Origin: Sitta carolinensis
Taxonomy: Eukaryota > Chordata > Aves > Passeriformes > Sittidae
Direction of reading: 5' to 3'
DNA length: 64,000 bases
Assembly (NCBI GenBank): GCA_032173965.1
Contig: CM063283.1
Span: 112,043,108 to 112,107,107 of the forward strand
The notes under the pieces were generated by a model. The model was not told where the DNA came from and did no database searches. It saw only the letters and a list, made by a program, of their open reading frames with translations. Positions 10,663-24,000 of this stretch are shown here, piece by piece. Positions within the stretch are counted from its first letter, which is position 1; each line of letters opens with the position of its first letter. A program made the position numbers and the translations under genes.

Positions 10663-13600
10663 AAAATGCATTCAGAACTGATATTTTAAAATCTTCACAT
10701 GCCGTGGTTGCTTTCCAAGTCCCTAAGAAATCCTGGATGCATTCTTAATGTCTTCTAACAGCCAAGTATGGGAGCTGAACACATTTTTTCAGGCCAGGAA
10801 TCATCACCAGGCTATTACCAGGTAAAGGTGAGCGGTTCAGGCAATCTCTGGGAAGACTTGTGGAAGTACTGATTCAGCACCGTAATGTTTAGGTAAATGC
10901 TACAACAGCTCTCTAAAAGAGAAAAGCGAGACACTTATGTATGACTCACTAATCACTGTCTGTGCTGTGGAGCCTGGAGTACAAATTCCTTTTGTCATGA
11001 AAATGCTTGCTCCTTTGATCCCCACAACATCATTAAACAGTTCTAAAGAGTAAGTAAATCTTTTGGCACATTCTTTGCAAAATAAGCGTTTCAGGATTCA
11101 GACGCACGTGGGTGTGTTTGTGATGCTGAGGAGATTGATACCGATATAATTTTTAGCAGCGGGTGCAGACTGTGCACGTTGCTTTGCCGAGGGAAAGAGG
11201 GAGAGAGGTTTTTCCAGCTCCTTTTCCAAAGCAAATATGTCGAAAATTGAAATGCACAGGGCAGCCATGTGGGATTTGCTGGTGCAAATTAAACCTATTT
11301 AGCCTGGCTGTAGGGTGGCCGTGGATGGAGACCTTCCCTGTTGACACATGGACTGTTCTTCCCAAAGGGTTTTGAAGATTTTATCTTCGTTCTGGTACTT
11401 CAGGTGAAATACATAGATGGCCTTTCTGAGACCCTGGTGCTGTTAAGGCTATTACCAGCGCTTTTCCAGGAAGAATCAGGGTTACAGGCTGGTGGAACCC
11501 TCACTCTGGGTTGTTCCCTGTCTCTTTGAGGAGGATCCAGTGCAGAGGGCACAAGGGGGTTATTTCCTTTATCAGAATAATGCATTATGGTCAATTTGTC
11601 ACTTTCTCAGCTGCTTTAATACCTGGCAATGGTGGTTTTTTCTGGTTCTGTGCACATCAGCCCAGTGCCTGGATCAGCTGCCCTGCTGATTCTTTGGAGC
11701 TCTGCATCTAGAAAATTTAAGGGACAGGGGTCAGATTAGTTACCCATAAAATTTTCAGGAATGGTTCTCTGGTATTTATCTATTAACTTCACAAGGCTTT
11801 GCTAAAATGGGAAGAGCTTAGGAGCTTACTGAAAGAATACTGGGGATCTAAACCATTCAAAGATGCAAGACTATTTAGAAGTGTAAGAACAGCATTCTCA
11901 TGCCACATAGCACTCTGTGTGAAATAAGTTTGTACCCTTCCAACACGCCATCTGGCAGCAAACAGCACATTGGTTTGCATCCCAGCCTGTGATCTTGCAA
12001 GAAAAATGAAATCATATGCAATAAAACACACTTTTAAAAGTCAACATTTTTCAAAATGGTCAGTGAAACTAATGGATTTGAGAGCGTTTTCAGTTTTCTG
12101 TCAGAAAATATTCTGGTAAACAAGTGTCTACCCTCAGTTGTGATGTGCATGTGAGTAAAGGGATTTATGTCACACTCAGACACGTGTTCTTGGTGTGCAT
12201 CTGCACCTTGGAGTGCTCAGAACATTCAAATCTGCACTCCTGCCTGAGCCATTGCAGTGGGAGGAATCAGATTATGGGCTTTCAACCAGTACCCAAACTA
12301 TGGGGGGAAGGAGTTGGATGTTTGAGAGAAAATGGAGCAAGTCTGTTGATTCAGGAAATGAGGAACTGGTTGGAGTGAGATGCAATCTGTGGAAATTCAC
12401 ATGCCTGAGTCCCCCTAGAACTACATCCTCTCTCTTATTTTAATACCTTTAAATTTTAAGGAAGATTATTCATGTCTGTGTTGGGTAAGGCATCTCTCCA
12501 ATTTAAAGCATCTTCTTTCCTAGCACTATGATATTTCAAGGGAAGGTAAGTCTGGTGAAAGGAAGTAATAGCCACTTGTTTAAAATTCTCAGTAAATCAG
12601 GCAAAAAGCTTTCATGTAGCTGGATAAAGGACAAGTGTCTATCTTGGAAAATAAACAAGATAAAATACAGGCTGATAGATCCGTTCTTATTAGGTTTTAT
12701 ATTGGGAAATTAGTCTGGCCACTTGATAGATGATGAAATGATTAGGAAGAACCTTCTATCTAGTTGCACACATAGGGTTGTAGAGATTTGATTATATGAA
12801 AAATAACAATGGAGGCCCAGCTTTTCAGGGATGAGGACGGGTTAAAATAATTTACGGAGAAATTGCTGTAATTAAAACCACTCTAGCTGGTATTCAGTCC
12901 ATTTGGCTCCTTCCATTAGGGGTGCATCCTCAAGTTGGCATTAATATTCTCTGTGCCTCATGGTGTTCTAGGAACTCTTTCATTTGCCACTCCATGTAAA
13001 TTTAAATTCCAGCCTCCCAGTCAGTGTTTTGAATCACTGGGATATTGAGTAAGTATATAATTCTTAGCTTAGACGCCGAACATCTGTTGCCATTTGTGTC
13101 CAATATGTAATTACAGCAGGGGGAGCTGGACAATCGGAGATTAAAAAGATGCTGCTTAATCTTCCACCACATGTTTCTACTTAAAAAGAATAACACACTG
13201 GAGAAATCTCATGGCAGCTTGTGGTGTATCTTCTTCTCCCCCTATCCTTACTCAACAGATCAGCCTTCATTGGATCTCTGTCTGAGATTTCCACAGTCCT
13301 TCTGTTTTGTCCTGGGAGTGTGTTCACTAGGGCATGTTTTGAAGGACTCCATTCCTGGTTTTCCATGATTAAAATATTGTGCCTTGTGGCATTCCTTTGG
13401 CCTCTAGTAATACCTTTATATAGAGTGATTTTTACCAGCCATTTGGAGAGAATGGGCACCAGGAGAGCCTGTGGAGATGGACAACACAATCCTCCCTCAA
13501 GATTTCTGCCTGTGCCACGGAGTGTGTGGAACATCAGACCAGGAGGAGAGTGTGAGGTGTTTTCCTCCTTCCTCAAGGTCAAGCTGTAGATTTTCCAGTG

Positions 13601-13813
13601 GTACTACTCAAATGTTTTTACAGGAGAGCTAAAAGCAGCAGCTGTGGTGGAGTGAAGGCAGAGCATCAGGAAAAGGGCAGTAACCAGGGGTTGTAGGGTC
13701 ATAATCATGGCCCAGTGTGCTTTGCCTTACTGCAAAGCAATGTGACCAACATCCCTTGCAAAAGTTATTTACACAAATGTTGTACCTTTAAGAAGGGGCA
13801 GGAAGGAACAATT
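10388..13813. other. Unique intergenic sequence
   Basis: No gene is recognised. It contains T tracts (10552-10562 and 10624-10658). The block 10960-11230 is repeat-free and has ATTA and CACGTG-type words, but nothing decisive. The rest is ordinary unique sequence. Confidence 0.6.
10624..10658. repeat. 35-base T tract
   Basis: Thirty-five uninterrupted thymines are followed by AATAAAAATG. No retroposon body adjoins it on either side. Confidence 0.97.
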
Positions 13814-13944
13814 GTGTGCTCAAGAGCAGGCTGGATGGGTCTCTGAGCAAACTGGGCTTGTGGAAGGTTCTCTGGTCACATCAGGGAGGTTGAACCAAAA
13901 GATCTTTAGGGTTCCTTCCAACGCAAACCGTTCCACGACTCCAT
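13814..13944 (+). mobile_element. CR1 LINE 3' end, short
   Basis: Sense CR1 tail: 'tcaagagcaggctggatggg', 'ctctgagcaa', 'agggaggttgaacc', 'agatctttagggttccttcc' and 'aaaccgttccacgactcc' in the correct order. A 153-residue frame beginning at 13812 enters from this repeat and is not regarded as a gene. Confidence 0.85.
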
Positions 13945-15309
13945 CTGCAGCTAGAGATGACGTTGCAGGAGCAGTGGGAGAGGGAAGGCTCACAGCAGTG
14001 ACGTCCTGCAGAGGAGGGCAGGAGGGAGGCTGTGTGTTTATGTCACTTCAGGAGATGTGGAGACACATCAGAGGAGCTCCTCGCAGGGTGCTGCCCACGT
14101 GGACCGGCGGTGGGTCGGCTGCCAGTGTCTGTCCCTCCCACGGGAGCCTCGTGAGCTGCTGTGGGGGCGTGTGTGATGCTGAGGAAGGAAGTTGTGCCTC
14201 TTCATTGACTGGAAGAACTTTCTGTCCTCTGCGAGTCTTTGAAAAATGCAAGTGTAAAATTTTCAGAGATTGACAAAACAGTTGCTGTATTTCAGTGAAA
14301 AGTGTTTCACTCATTTTGTGCTTGAGAGGGAAAATGATTTTACCGATGGTTGAATAGCAATATCCAGTGAGATGTGCCCAGTATAGAGAGACATCCTTTC
14401 TAAACTAATACTAGTTAATAACTAGTTTTCATATTTGTGCTGTTGGCTTGTGTGCTTTTCCAAATACATCCACCTCGTCTTTACTAAAACACCTGAAGTT
14501 TGGGGCTTAAAGGTTTTTTTTTGCTTTTTTTTTTTTTTTTTCTTTTTCTATTTTTTTTTTTTAACAGCTAAACTACTGAAAAATTCATTTTCTTTGATTT
14601 TCTTTAGGACAAAACTGAAATAAATAATTTTTTTTTTTCCTAAAGAAAATTAACTTGACTCTCACCTCTAGAGAATTGTGATTTTGTTAGGAATGGGCTT
14701 CGGTGCTTAAAAGGATTTATTGAGAGATATTTATGAGACACTGAATTTCAAAATGTCAGCTATATTAGGTCCAGCCCTTAGTACATGGTAAGGTGGTCTG
14801 CTAGATTTATACCCTTAGAGAGGGTTTTGCTCAAACACCATGTTCTTTTAGTGGTATAGGGACAATTAAAGAAGCACTATTTACTTGTTCACCTTGAAAT
14901 ATAAACACAGATATACCATAAACATCCTCAGAATTTCTTTAGCTGTGAAATTAATACCAGTGACATGGATGGGGGAGTGCACAGGGTTGGGTGTTGGAAG
15001 ACAGTCACAAGTAATGCTCCCCCTTTCCAGTTTAACTGCATTTTACCCCCTCTCCTAGTGCATCTTTAATCCGGGAAAAAGCAAATTAAGATAGAAGAGA
15101 CCTGGACATGGATTCAAGGCTTGATGGAAGAAATTTGAGTCCCTTTGGCACTGGTGTGACCTGCAGCAGTCCCTGCACACCCGTGTGTGCACTCTCTCTG
15201 TGAGGTTTCTGTCCCTCCTCTTCTTCTCCAGGCATGGTCAAGTTGGCCTCAGCACCGAGGGGCTCCACAAACAGCTCCCTGAGCTGCTGGCCTTGGAACA
15301 ATCCACTTA
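13945..15309. other. Unique sequence with a CpG cluster
   Basis: No gene is recognised. Positions 13955-14180 hold about ten CpGs, including 'cacgtggaccggcggtgggt'. A T-rich tract occupies 14514-14563. The remainder is AT-rich unique sequence. Confidence 0.55.
14514..14563. repeat. T-rich tract
   Basis: Three long thymine runs separated by single or few other bases. Confidence 0.95.
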
Positions 15310-16185
15310 GAGAATCATGGAATCAAAGGATCACTGAGGCTGGAAAACCCCTCCCAGCCCATGGAGTGCCAGCTGTGCCCCATCCCCACCTTGTCCCCAG
15401 CCCAGAGCTCTGAGTGCCACCTCCAGTGCCACCTCCAGGGATGGGCACTGCAACCCTCCCTGGGCAGCCCCTGCCCAGCCCTGCCCACCCTTGCCAGGAA
15501 AGGGAAATTCCCCCTGGGCTCCCCCTGAGCCTGCCCAGCCCAGCCTGAGCCCGTGCCCTCTGCTCCTGTGCCTGTCCCTGTGCCCAGAGCCCTCAGCCCC
15601 TGCCTGCCCCTCCTGGCAGGAGCTGTGCAGAGCCAGCAGGGCCCCCTGAGCCTCCTGTGCTCCAGGCTGAGCCCCTGCCCGGCTCCCCCAGCCCCTGCCC
15701 GGGTCCCCAGCCCCTGCCGGGGCTCCAGCCCCTGCCCGGCTCCCCCAGCCTCTGCCCGGCTCCCCCAGCCCCTGCCCGGCTCCCCCAGCCCCTGCCGGCT
15801 CCCCAGCCCCTGCCCGGCTCCCCCAGCCCTGCTGGGGCTCCAGCCCCTGCCCAGCTCCCCCAGCCCCTGCCCGGCTCCCCCAGCCCCTGCCGGCTCCCCA
15901 GCCCCTGCCCAGCTCCCTCCCTCCCTGCCCAGCTCCAGCCCCTGCAGGGCTCTCCTGCAGCAGCCACAGCTGCACTCAGCCCTCGAGGGGCTCTCAGGGC
16001 CAGCACAGAGGGACAATCCCTGCCCTGCTCCTGCTGCACACACAATCCCTGACCTAGCCCAGGGCCAGGGGCCTCTTGCCCCCCTGGGCACCCCAGGCTC
16101 GTGTCCAGCCCCTGTCCCAGCACCCCCAGGGCTCTTCCACTGAGCCACTTTCCAGCCATTCTGCCCCCAGCCTGCACCATGAAAT
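15310..16185 (-). mobile_element. CR1 LINE with internal minisatellite
   Basis: Antisense CR1 of a young-looking subfamily. The 3' end is at 15310 ('agaatcatggaatcaaag'). Then come 'ccccatccccaccttgtccc', 'gagtgccacctccag' twice, 'cctccctgggcagcccctgc', a GC-rich segment, the minisatellite (15671-15944), and ORF2-derived text such as 'ccctgggcacc', 'tcgtgtccagcccctgtccc' and 'actttccagccattctgccc'. The long proline/alanine-rich and glycine-rich frames (up to 277 residues) are repeat translations. Segment 15504-15636 is identical to the reverse complement of 49615-49747. Confidence 0.93.
15671..15944. repeat. GC-rich minisatellite, ~21-bp unit
   Basis: About 13 tandem units with a plus-strand core of 'ggctcccccagcccctgcc' and small length or base variants. 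The unit length is a multiple of three, so several frames stay open. The minus strand has runs of three to five guanines in regular spacing, which favours G-quadruplex formation. The repeat appears to grow from the CR1 words 'gctgagggagctgggg' in sense orientation. Confidence 0.95.
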
Positions 16186-19100
16186 TAGAGCAACTTCAAG
16201 GGGCTGAAATGGAAAAATAACAGCATACAGGGAGTTCAGGTATGTGCCAGACCACTTTGGAGAGGGACACATTGGGGAAGCTATTCCTGACAAGCTAAAT
16301 TCTCTGTTTTCTCCACCCAAGATAAGCACCAGACCCTTTGACATCCTGAACTCGAGGCACTGACCCTGGCCAGGTGAGTTTAATCCTGTGGAGCATTTCT
16401 TGCCTGAATCTGTTCCCTGATTCACAGTGTGTGGAGCAGCAAAATGCAGACATCGAACTTGAAGATGACAGATTATTTACAGAAAATGTGGGGGTGTGTG
16501 ACTGTGTGTGTTTGTCTGCAGTTTTTGTGCTGTTGAAATGCCAGTGGCCATTTCACTACATTTATAAACTTTGCAGAGTGTCTAAATCATCCACAGGAAA
16601 ATATGGGGAGGTTTAAGAGTCAGCAAATTCATGACCTGCATGGTTCTGGATGCAACTGGCATGGCTTATTCTCAGCCATTATTAAATTTGCTTTTACAGT
16701 CAATACTGAAAAAATATTCTTTTATTGCACCATTACTGTTTTCTTGGTTTGCTAGTTATTCACTTTTTGACTTCTTTGCTTTTTCTAGAGCCTATTTTGC
16801 CCAAGAACCTCCAACCCACCTGAATTTCACAGAACTGTGATTGCCTCAAAAATATTTCAGGAGATTTTGCTGTAAGCTTACATTTTTTAAGGGGTTGTAT
16901 AATACATTTTTCCGTCTTCTATGGCATCTTCAGGAAAACATGTCAGGAGAAACATACTCTACAGAGTAGAATTTAATTATGCATTACAGTGCATCAAAAT
17001 CCGTGTCAGTCTGTGGACCAGAATAATGGTACAAGCATCTTCACAAAGATTTGCTGGATTTTGCCAATATATGTGTCTTAGAGTAGCGTGTGCTACCCCT
17101 TGTTTTGGACATGGATGAAATCTTTATTTGTATAAGTTCTTCAGCCACATTTACTCTGTCTGTATATAAACAAATGAGAGCATCCCAGCAATATGATTTC
17201 ATGCATTTATCTCAAAGTTCATGATGAAAATTAGGTGACTGAAATATGCTTAAGTACTTCCAGAATAACAGACATTATTATCAATCAAATATTGATTGCA
17301 TTTTCCTCTTCCCCTTACTTTAAAGACCTACTTGTTTTAGTGATCTGTAATATTTTTTTTTCAGTGATAGTGATTTATATTACAGAATCATTTGGATATG
17401 TAGGTACTCACAATCCTTTTGATCATTCTAAGCTGAAGAAATCCTGCCAGTGGAAGATCACAGGGAAAAATCAACTTCTAGTTTTTCTTTGATACATCTG
17501 CCCTCACTAGGTGGTGGCCTGAGTTCAATTTATCTAATATTGTGCAGAAAAGTTGTGGCCAAAGGTATGTTGGGACCCTTAGTTTTGGCTTTCCACGTTG
17601 CCCACAACAAAATTGTCCTGTGGAGGGGTCCAAGGCTCGTGTAGTTGTGTAATTTCACAAAACAGCTGTTTCAACATGAAAATGTCCTTTATTTTTATGA
17701 TTAAATCGGGCCCAGTTTCTTAAGTGCAGAAGCTTTGTCTGCCCTTCTTTCCTCCTAAACATGCTTTTAGAAAATGACTGCAAATTCTTGCAGAGCGATT
17801 ATAGACTGACAGCTGCAGGAAACCTTCAGCTCTGCACAAAAATGATTGATGGTCAGTGCTGGACACCTGCATATTGTGCCCCTCTTGAAATGCATTCACT
17901 CAGTCTCAGGGGCATTCATTTAATCTGAACTGCATTTTGCAAACTTGAGCACACTGCTCAAGTTGAAGGGAAGTAGATTTTTTTTTTTTTTGACAGTATT
18001 CATTTGTGGGAATAGTGTATGACATAGTATGCATATTGCTAAACCTGTTCAAAGCAGAAAGATCTGGACATTTGCTGAGGATGAGATGTACTTCCAAAGT
18101 CCTGTTCCTTAAAATGCAGGTAAAAATAGCCAAGCTCTTCCCTCACAGACACCACTTAATTTGTTCACTCTCAGTGACAGTCGTTTAGTATTTCAGGGGC
18201 TGCAGAAGCTGCAACTTGTATCTCTTTGGAGAAGAAAATTTTATCTCCTGTCTCATTAGCTTCCTTCCAAGTTCATAATTTTTTTCCTGTGCCAGGCAAT
18301 GTTTTCAAAGCTTCCAATCTCAGAAATTCCTTATCATTTTCACAGCACTGTCGCTGTTTCAGTGTGTTTTTCCACTGACTCCGCCAGGCTCTGCAATCAG
18401 GCCAATAATGGCTATTTGTCAGTGTATCCAGGAGTTATATTGACCTGTACCATGCCAAATTTCATCAGTGTGTTTGCAATTCCCAAGCTTTTTGGCACGG
18501 TAAGCATGTTACATAGCTGGCGACGCTCGGAAACTGCAGTTTTGTGGTGCTAGGAAAATAACCATAATAATACTATATTTCCTATCTGCTAATGGGAAAC
18601 ATGAAGTTCTTTTAACAAATGCATAGGCTGCTGCTCTGATGGGGCATTTGTCTCTCCAACCCCCCGCCCTAACAAAATGGATTTTCTGACATTTCTGTGA
18701 CCTCTTAGAGAAAGAATTAGGTGCACAGTTACCAAGCAACAGAAAGTCAGGCAACACACTTTCGAAGCCCTCTAATTGCCCATAATGGTAAGAGCAGCAT
18801 CCACGTTCACAAAAGCTTCATATTCTTGATACTTACTCTGCTGCAAGAACTCATTTACCTTTTATTGCCAGCGTGGTGTTAAGCTGCAACCACCAAAGAG
18901 GAGGTGGAAGTCTGAAGGCTCTGGAGCCTTGGAGCTGCTCTGCATATAGAGGGCCATAAGGATTGTCACTTTCACAATCCATGCCTCACATTTCACTTAT
19001 CCAGAATATTTTAAGTGCTTAACTCGCAAGAGAGAAGGCGCATTCATCTCTACAATACTAAAACCAAAGTGAACGCAAAAAAAAAATAACTTACAAAGTC

Positions 19101-20973
19101 TTTCAAAGATTTAAATGGGAGACCGAAGAAAGGCTTTAAAGCACAATGTATTCTGACAACTTATCCTCTGAGGATTTAAAATGACATGTTTCATGAGTCA
19201 CACAATGAAATCTCTGTGGGGGGTGGGGGAGAAATACATGAATACATGTCTGAGACTTTGAAGGATTTTGGTTTTTTTTTCTCCTCCAGCTTGTACCCTG
19301 ACTGCGTGTGAGGAGTCAAACTGTCCCCTCCGTGCATGGCATATCTGGGACACTGAGTGCCACTCCTTCCTCAAGCTTTTCCAAGCTTTTCCACTCCTGA
19401 AGCTTTTCCAAGCTTTTCTGTTTTATCCAACGACTGTAGCGGTCTCCATCCACTTTTCACAACCCGCTCTCCTCAAGGGGGATTCAGGAAGTGTTTTTCT
19501 TCAGGCACTGAGGAAAGGGCTCCTCATGGAGACCACCATGAAGGGTTAGCCCAAGTCTTTGCCACTGGGAATTTTGGTTTTCCTGTGGAGGATGGTGCTG
19601 GGACAAGTGACAGTCACTGATCCACTGTCCTGCTGCTGCTCCTTGGGGAAGACCTTTCAGCCCTGGCAAGGAAAGGTGGTGTGGCTGTGATCTGCTTTCT
19701 CTCTCTCCAGCAAGGGGTAGTTTCTGTGCTCAAAAAGGGCTTCTTGGTACCTCTGTATGTGCTTACATTCATTGTTCATTAGAAGCAAATAAAGCTCTAG
19801 AGCTTCCTTCTCATGCCATTTGCACTGGAGTTAACTCTGGCAAAACTAATAGGTATTATATTGGCCTAAATGAAGACAGGGCCAGAAAATTAAGCTTTTT
19901 GTCCAAAGACATAAAGAAAACTGCACTCTAAACTTGGCACTCTGAGCAAGAAAGCACCTTGCACGTGAGCTGTCCATCCAATGTATTTTTTTGCCTTTTG
20001 CTTCTGTCCTCCAGCAGAAATGAGGTTTAATGGAAAGATATCATAGAGTGGAGGTGGAATGGCCAAGGGCTCAGCCATGCAGTCTGTCACATGCTGTGGC
20101 TCCAGCCCTGCAAAGCCCCTAGGTATCCCACAGCGCTCAGAGAGTCTCACAGAATGACACAATTCCTCAAAATCAGCCATGAATTACCAAGAAACCTGCA
20201 TGCAGGGTAGGCGGGGACTCAGAATTTTGAATTTAGAGGGAATGAAAAGAAACTGAGGTTAAAGTAGCAGCATGTACCTGGAAATTTGAGCTGTGTTTTT
20301 CTATTTAGGGCCTTTTTACTGCAATGGCTGTGCAATTACCATTTCCAGTGGAGTTACTTTGAAAATACTATGTAGCTTCATGTATCTGTCTAATTAACTT
20401 GTCTCATGACCGTAAGTGGAATGTACCACGATTTCCAATGTGGAAAAAACTTCTTTGGAACCGTGTTCTGACAATTCAAGAATATTTCTGCTATTTTCAC
20501 TTCTAAGGGTGGATACTGTTTGGAGACACACAGTCTGGAGGCATGAGAGGAAAGTGAGAGTTATTGTGTTTGCCTAGTGCCTAAAATGAAGCTATTTTTC
20601 CTGGTTTTGGCTAGCCTGTTTTTAACAGGAATTGATCATACTGTGAATTAGAATTTCCACTAGGAACTGCATGTTAGAAAAGCAGAAGTAGTTCTGGCTG
20701 AATTTCATCTCTATAGGGTCCCTTAGAGCATGATTATGCTGAGTCTTGCTGTTAATATGGAAATATAAATTACAATTATACTAACCCCTTAAATCTTGCC
20801 CACCTTCCCATTATTATGAATTTAAATATTAACAATGTAATCAGCACTACTGTTGGTAGATACATCAAGACATAAATATCAAGAGTCCTCTGTATGAGCC
20901 AGATTGACAACTGGGAATAAAATTGGAAAAGTAAAGTTGTTGTGGAAGGTTGCAGAAAAGTTTCCATCCTACT

Positions 20974-20977
<4 letters not shown>
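16186..20977. other. Unique intergenic sequence
   Basis: No gene is recognised in this 4.8-kb stretch. It contains a T tract (17978-17991) and a short direct duplication (19361-19418). Other parts are AT-rich unique sequence with short frames only. Confidence 0.6.
19361..19418. repeat. Short tandem duplication
   Basis: A unit of 27-31 bases beginning 'cactcct' and ending 'aagcttttccaagcttttc' occurs twice in tandem, and each unit itself holds two 'aagctttt' words. Confidence 0.8.

Positions 20978-21017
<40 letters not shown>
20978..21017. repeat. 40-base A tract
   Basis: Forty uninterrupted adenines. Bird CR1 elements do not end in poly(A), and no processed gene copy is recognisable upstream. 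Confidence 0.97.
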
Positions 21018-21022
<5 letters not shown>

Positions 21023-24000
21023 ATTATTACGAGAGCTGTGGATGCAAAGCTGATGTCCAGAACATCTCAGCTGAATTTTGTGTAGCATCCTGCTATCAAC
21101 AATAGTCATCTCAGTGTTTTGAGAGCAGAAAGCCACACAGATGTGGTTCTCTAGGCATGGTAAACCTTCACAGGAAGCTTGCTTTAAAAAAAGGTTCATG
21201 TGCACAAGCATCTCTTGAAATACCCTAATGAAGGCTGAAGAAAATTCCTGATGAAAAAAGTGCTATTGACACCAGTGAGGGCAGTGAGAGAGTGAGGGAA
21301 AAGTGTAATAGTTAGATACCTTCCTGATAGAGGCACCCTCTGGAGAAAGAGGCCATGGTTCTCTCTAATTGGGCATGTTCTTGTTGGTATAAAGATACCG
21401 ACCAGAAAAATAAGGGTTGTCTGTTGGAAATGAAGGGAAGATTAAGAATGGGATTTTCATTGCTCATTCTTCTCCCCAGTCCAAAGGACACACATATCCA
21501 TACATGTAACCATCCATATGTGTTCTCTCCAAACCCTTTGTGAAAGTTTTGTAAGCCTAAACCACTGCTTTCTGTCTTTCTCTAAACATGCTGCAAGGAA
21601 TAAGTCCAATATACCTCTGATTTTTTCCCTCTTAGTGGCTAGCATTAGACTGCATAGCAGAATATTAACCATCTGCCATGAATTTTCTTTACAATTATTG
21701 CAGCTTTGATAAAGTCCCCAAAAGATTAATACTGGAATTTTAATCTCCCCCAATGCATATCCCTGGACATTTCTATGCACCTTAGTTCAGAACACTGAAA
21801 TTCTGTGTTGCAGCCATATCCTAATTGCAGGGTTCCATGTCTACAGCACAACAAATTACATGGGCACCCATCAGTCACCTGCCTTAGGAAAATGCCAGAG
21901 GAAGTGATCTCTAGGGGGAAATTCCCTTTACTGGTGCATGTGGGGGAAACAAGAAGTGCATCATTTGGAAAGAGGTTCAGTTATCTGCAGAGTTAAACGA
22001 TTCTTTCTGTGGGCAGCAGTGGTTCACTCTGTCCTCACAGTGTTTTCAAAGAGGAGCAGGTCAGACTCCTTTACATCACATCTCCTTTACAGCACAAACC
22101 CACCTGGGAAGTTTTTGAGCTCTGTTTCCCACCTTGAGGACCTTTAGCCCTGATCTAGAGACCCCATTTTTTTTCCTCCTGTATTCAGTGTGGAATCTAG
22201 AGCTGTCAGTAGAGAAAAATATGAAAATATCTGTCATTCTCAAATTCCAATCTCCTTTCTGCTGATGGCACTTCTGGATTCTGGACTAGCAGCCCTCAGC
22301 ATCTCACCCTCTGCAGACTTCTTCCCTAGCTCTCAAAAATAGAAAATTGCTCTGGGATTTTTCCTGGAAGGCACCATGAGTCTGCAAAAATGATTGCTGC
22401 GGAGAACCTCAACTAAATAGCAACCCTTATTAGTGTGCTCAAGAAAAACCACTCCTATGTTGCTGTGGAGTGTAACTATAGCTGTATTTTATTTATTTCA
22501 TGAACACCATTTAATATTACAGGCACAGATTAGTCAGTCAAGTCAGATGTGGGTGGCTGGGGCTTTTGGCACTTGTTATGCAAATAGCAAACAGCAGTAG
22601 TAACTCACTCCTAAAGGTAATGACAACATATATCTGCTGCCTTATTCTGTGTGCTCAGCCTGCTCCTCGGAGCTGTCTGCACCTTGGGGCGAGTGTCAGG
22701 GGAAGACTTACTAGTTCCAGCCATGCACATGCAATATTAAAAAGCCAGGGAGCTGTGGATGGCATCTCCCTGCTCTCTGGCAGACCCTCCTCCTGAATGC
22801 AGTGAGAACCATTTCACAGCAAGGAACAGCCTTGTTACCCAGCTTGGAGCATGGCAGCAACACAGCTGTGACTGATTGCTGCTTGTCTTCATCTGCTTGG
22901 CTCCAAAACTGCCCCACTTCCACCCTCTGACATCTGGGTCCTGCCACAGATCATCTTGGATCTGGTCCTAATTCTTGAGGGCGCAGCTCATGAGTGATTT
23001 CTGTGCCTGGCCCTTACAGACCCACTCCTGGGGGTGTGATGCTGGGGAGGGGGTTTGAACAGGGAGCTGAGGCAGCAGGGGACTGGCTGAGGTCCTCACA
23101 GCTGCTTCAGTCCTGCAGTGAGGAGCTGTGCCTGGAGCTTGTGGGCTCTGCAGAGCTGGGGTGTGTGCTCAGCACAGTGCTGAGCTCTGGGAGCCTTTGT
23201 GGAGCTGTCTGGAACATCCATCTGGAAAAGAGAGCTTTAAAAGGGAGCACTTTGGGTTTGATCCCCCCAGGTGTCACCATTCCTGGTGGAGATACAGGAC
23301 CTGCAGTGATGGAGGACTGGCCTTTACAAGGGAACTGACAGTATTTCCTGGAAACAGTTTTGTTTTAAAAAATGAAAGCTGTCTCTTCAGCCAGGATGAA
23401 TGAAGATGAAGGGAAAGATTTTTTTATTGGAGAGCAACATTGTACAAAGTCTCCATTCCCAAATTATTTTCAGCTTTGGCAAACAAGAGGCTGGGTCATC
23501 AGAGTCAGAGCAGAAATAAAATGGGAGAAAACCTCAAAGTGACGAGCCTTTCTTTTCCCTTCTGAACTTTCCCTACTCAGGCAGATGTGGTTCTGTTTAG
23601 CTTTTTCTTTTTTTTTTTTTTTTTTTTCCTTAAAAACTTTGCATGAAAAGAGTTAAGCAGCCAGCTTTTTGCCTTTGACTTGGCTTGTCCTCAGTGCTTT
23701 TGTCTTCTGACCTCAGATCCTTTCCAGTCATCCCTGTGTACTCCCTGCACAGGCTCAGCACCCCTGTCTGGGGACTGGATTTGCAGGGCATTTGCTGTAG
23801 ACCAGGCTTCCAACATTCAGGAACATTGCTCACTCACAGTTTCCAAGCTCAGCTGGGGAGCAGAGTGCCTGGCCCTGAGGAGGGCAGCTTCACCCCTTCT
23901 CACTTTATTATTTTTCCTGAGGAGAGTTGCTCCAAAGCTTCATGGGTGACAGCTTTGCTGTCCCCTCAGGGGTGACCTTCAGTGCAGGTTTGGCTCGGGG

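Noticed and set aside
15315..16180. Open frames of 277, 214, 196 and 195 residues, rich in Gly/Ala/Arg or Pro/Ser
   Set aside because: They are translations of the 21-bp minisatellite and CR1 flanks. The unit length is a multiple of three, which keeps frames open on both strands.
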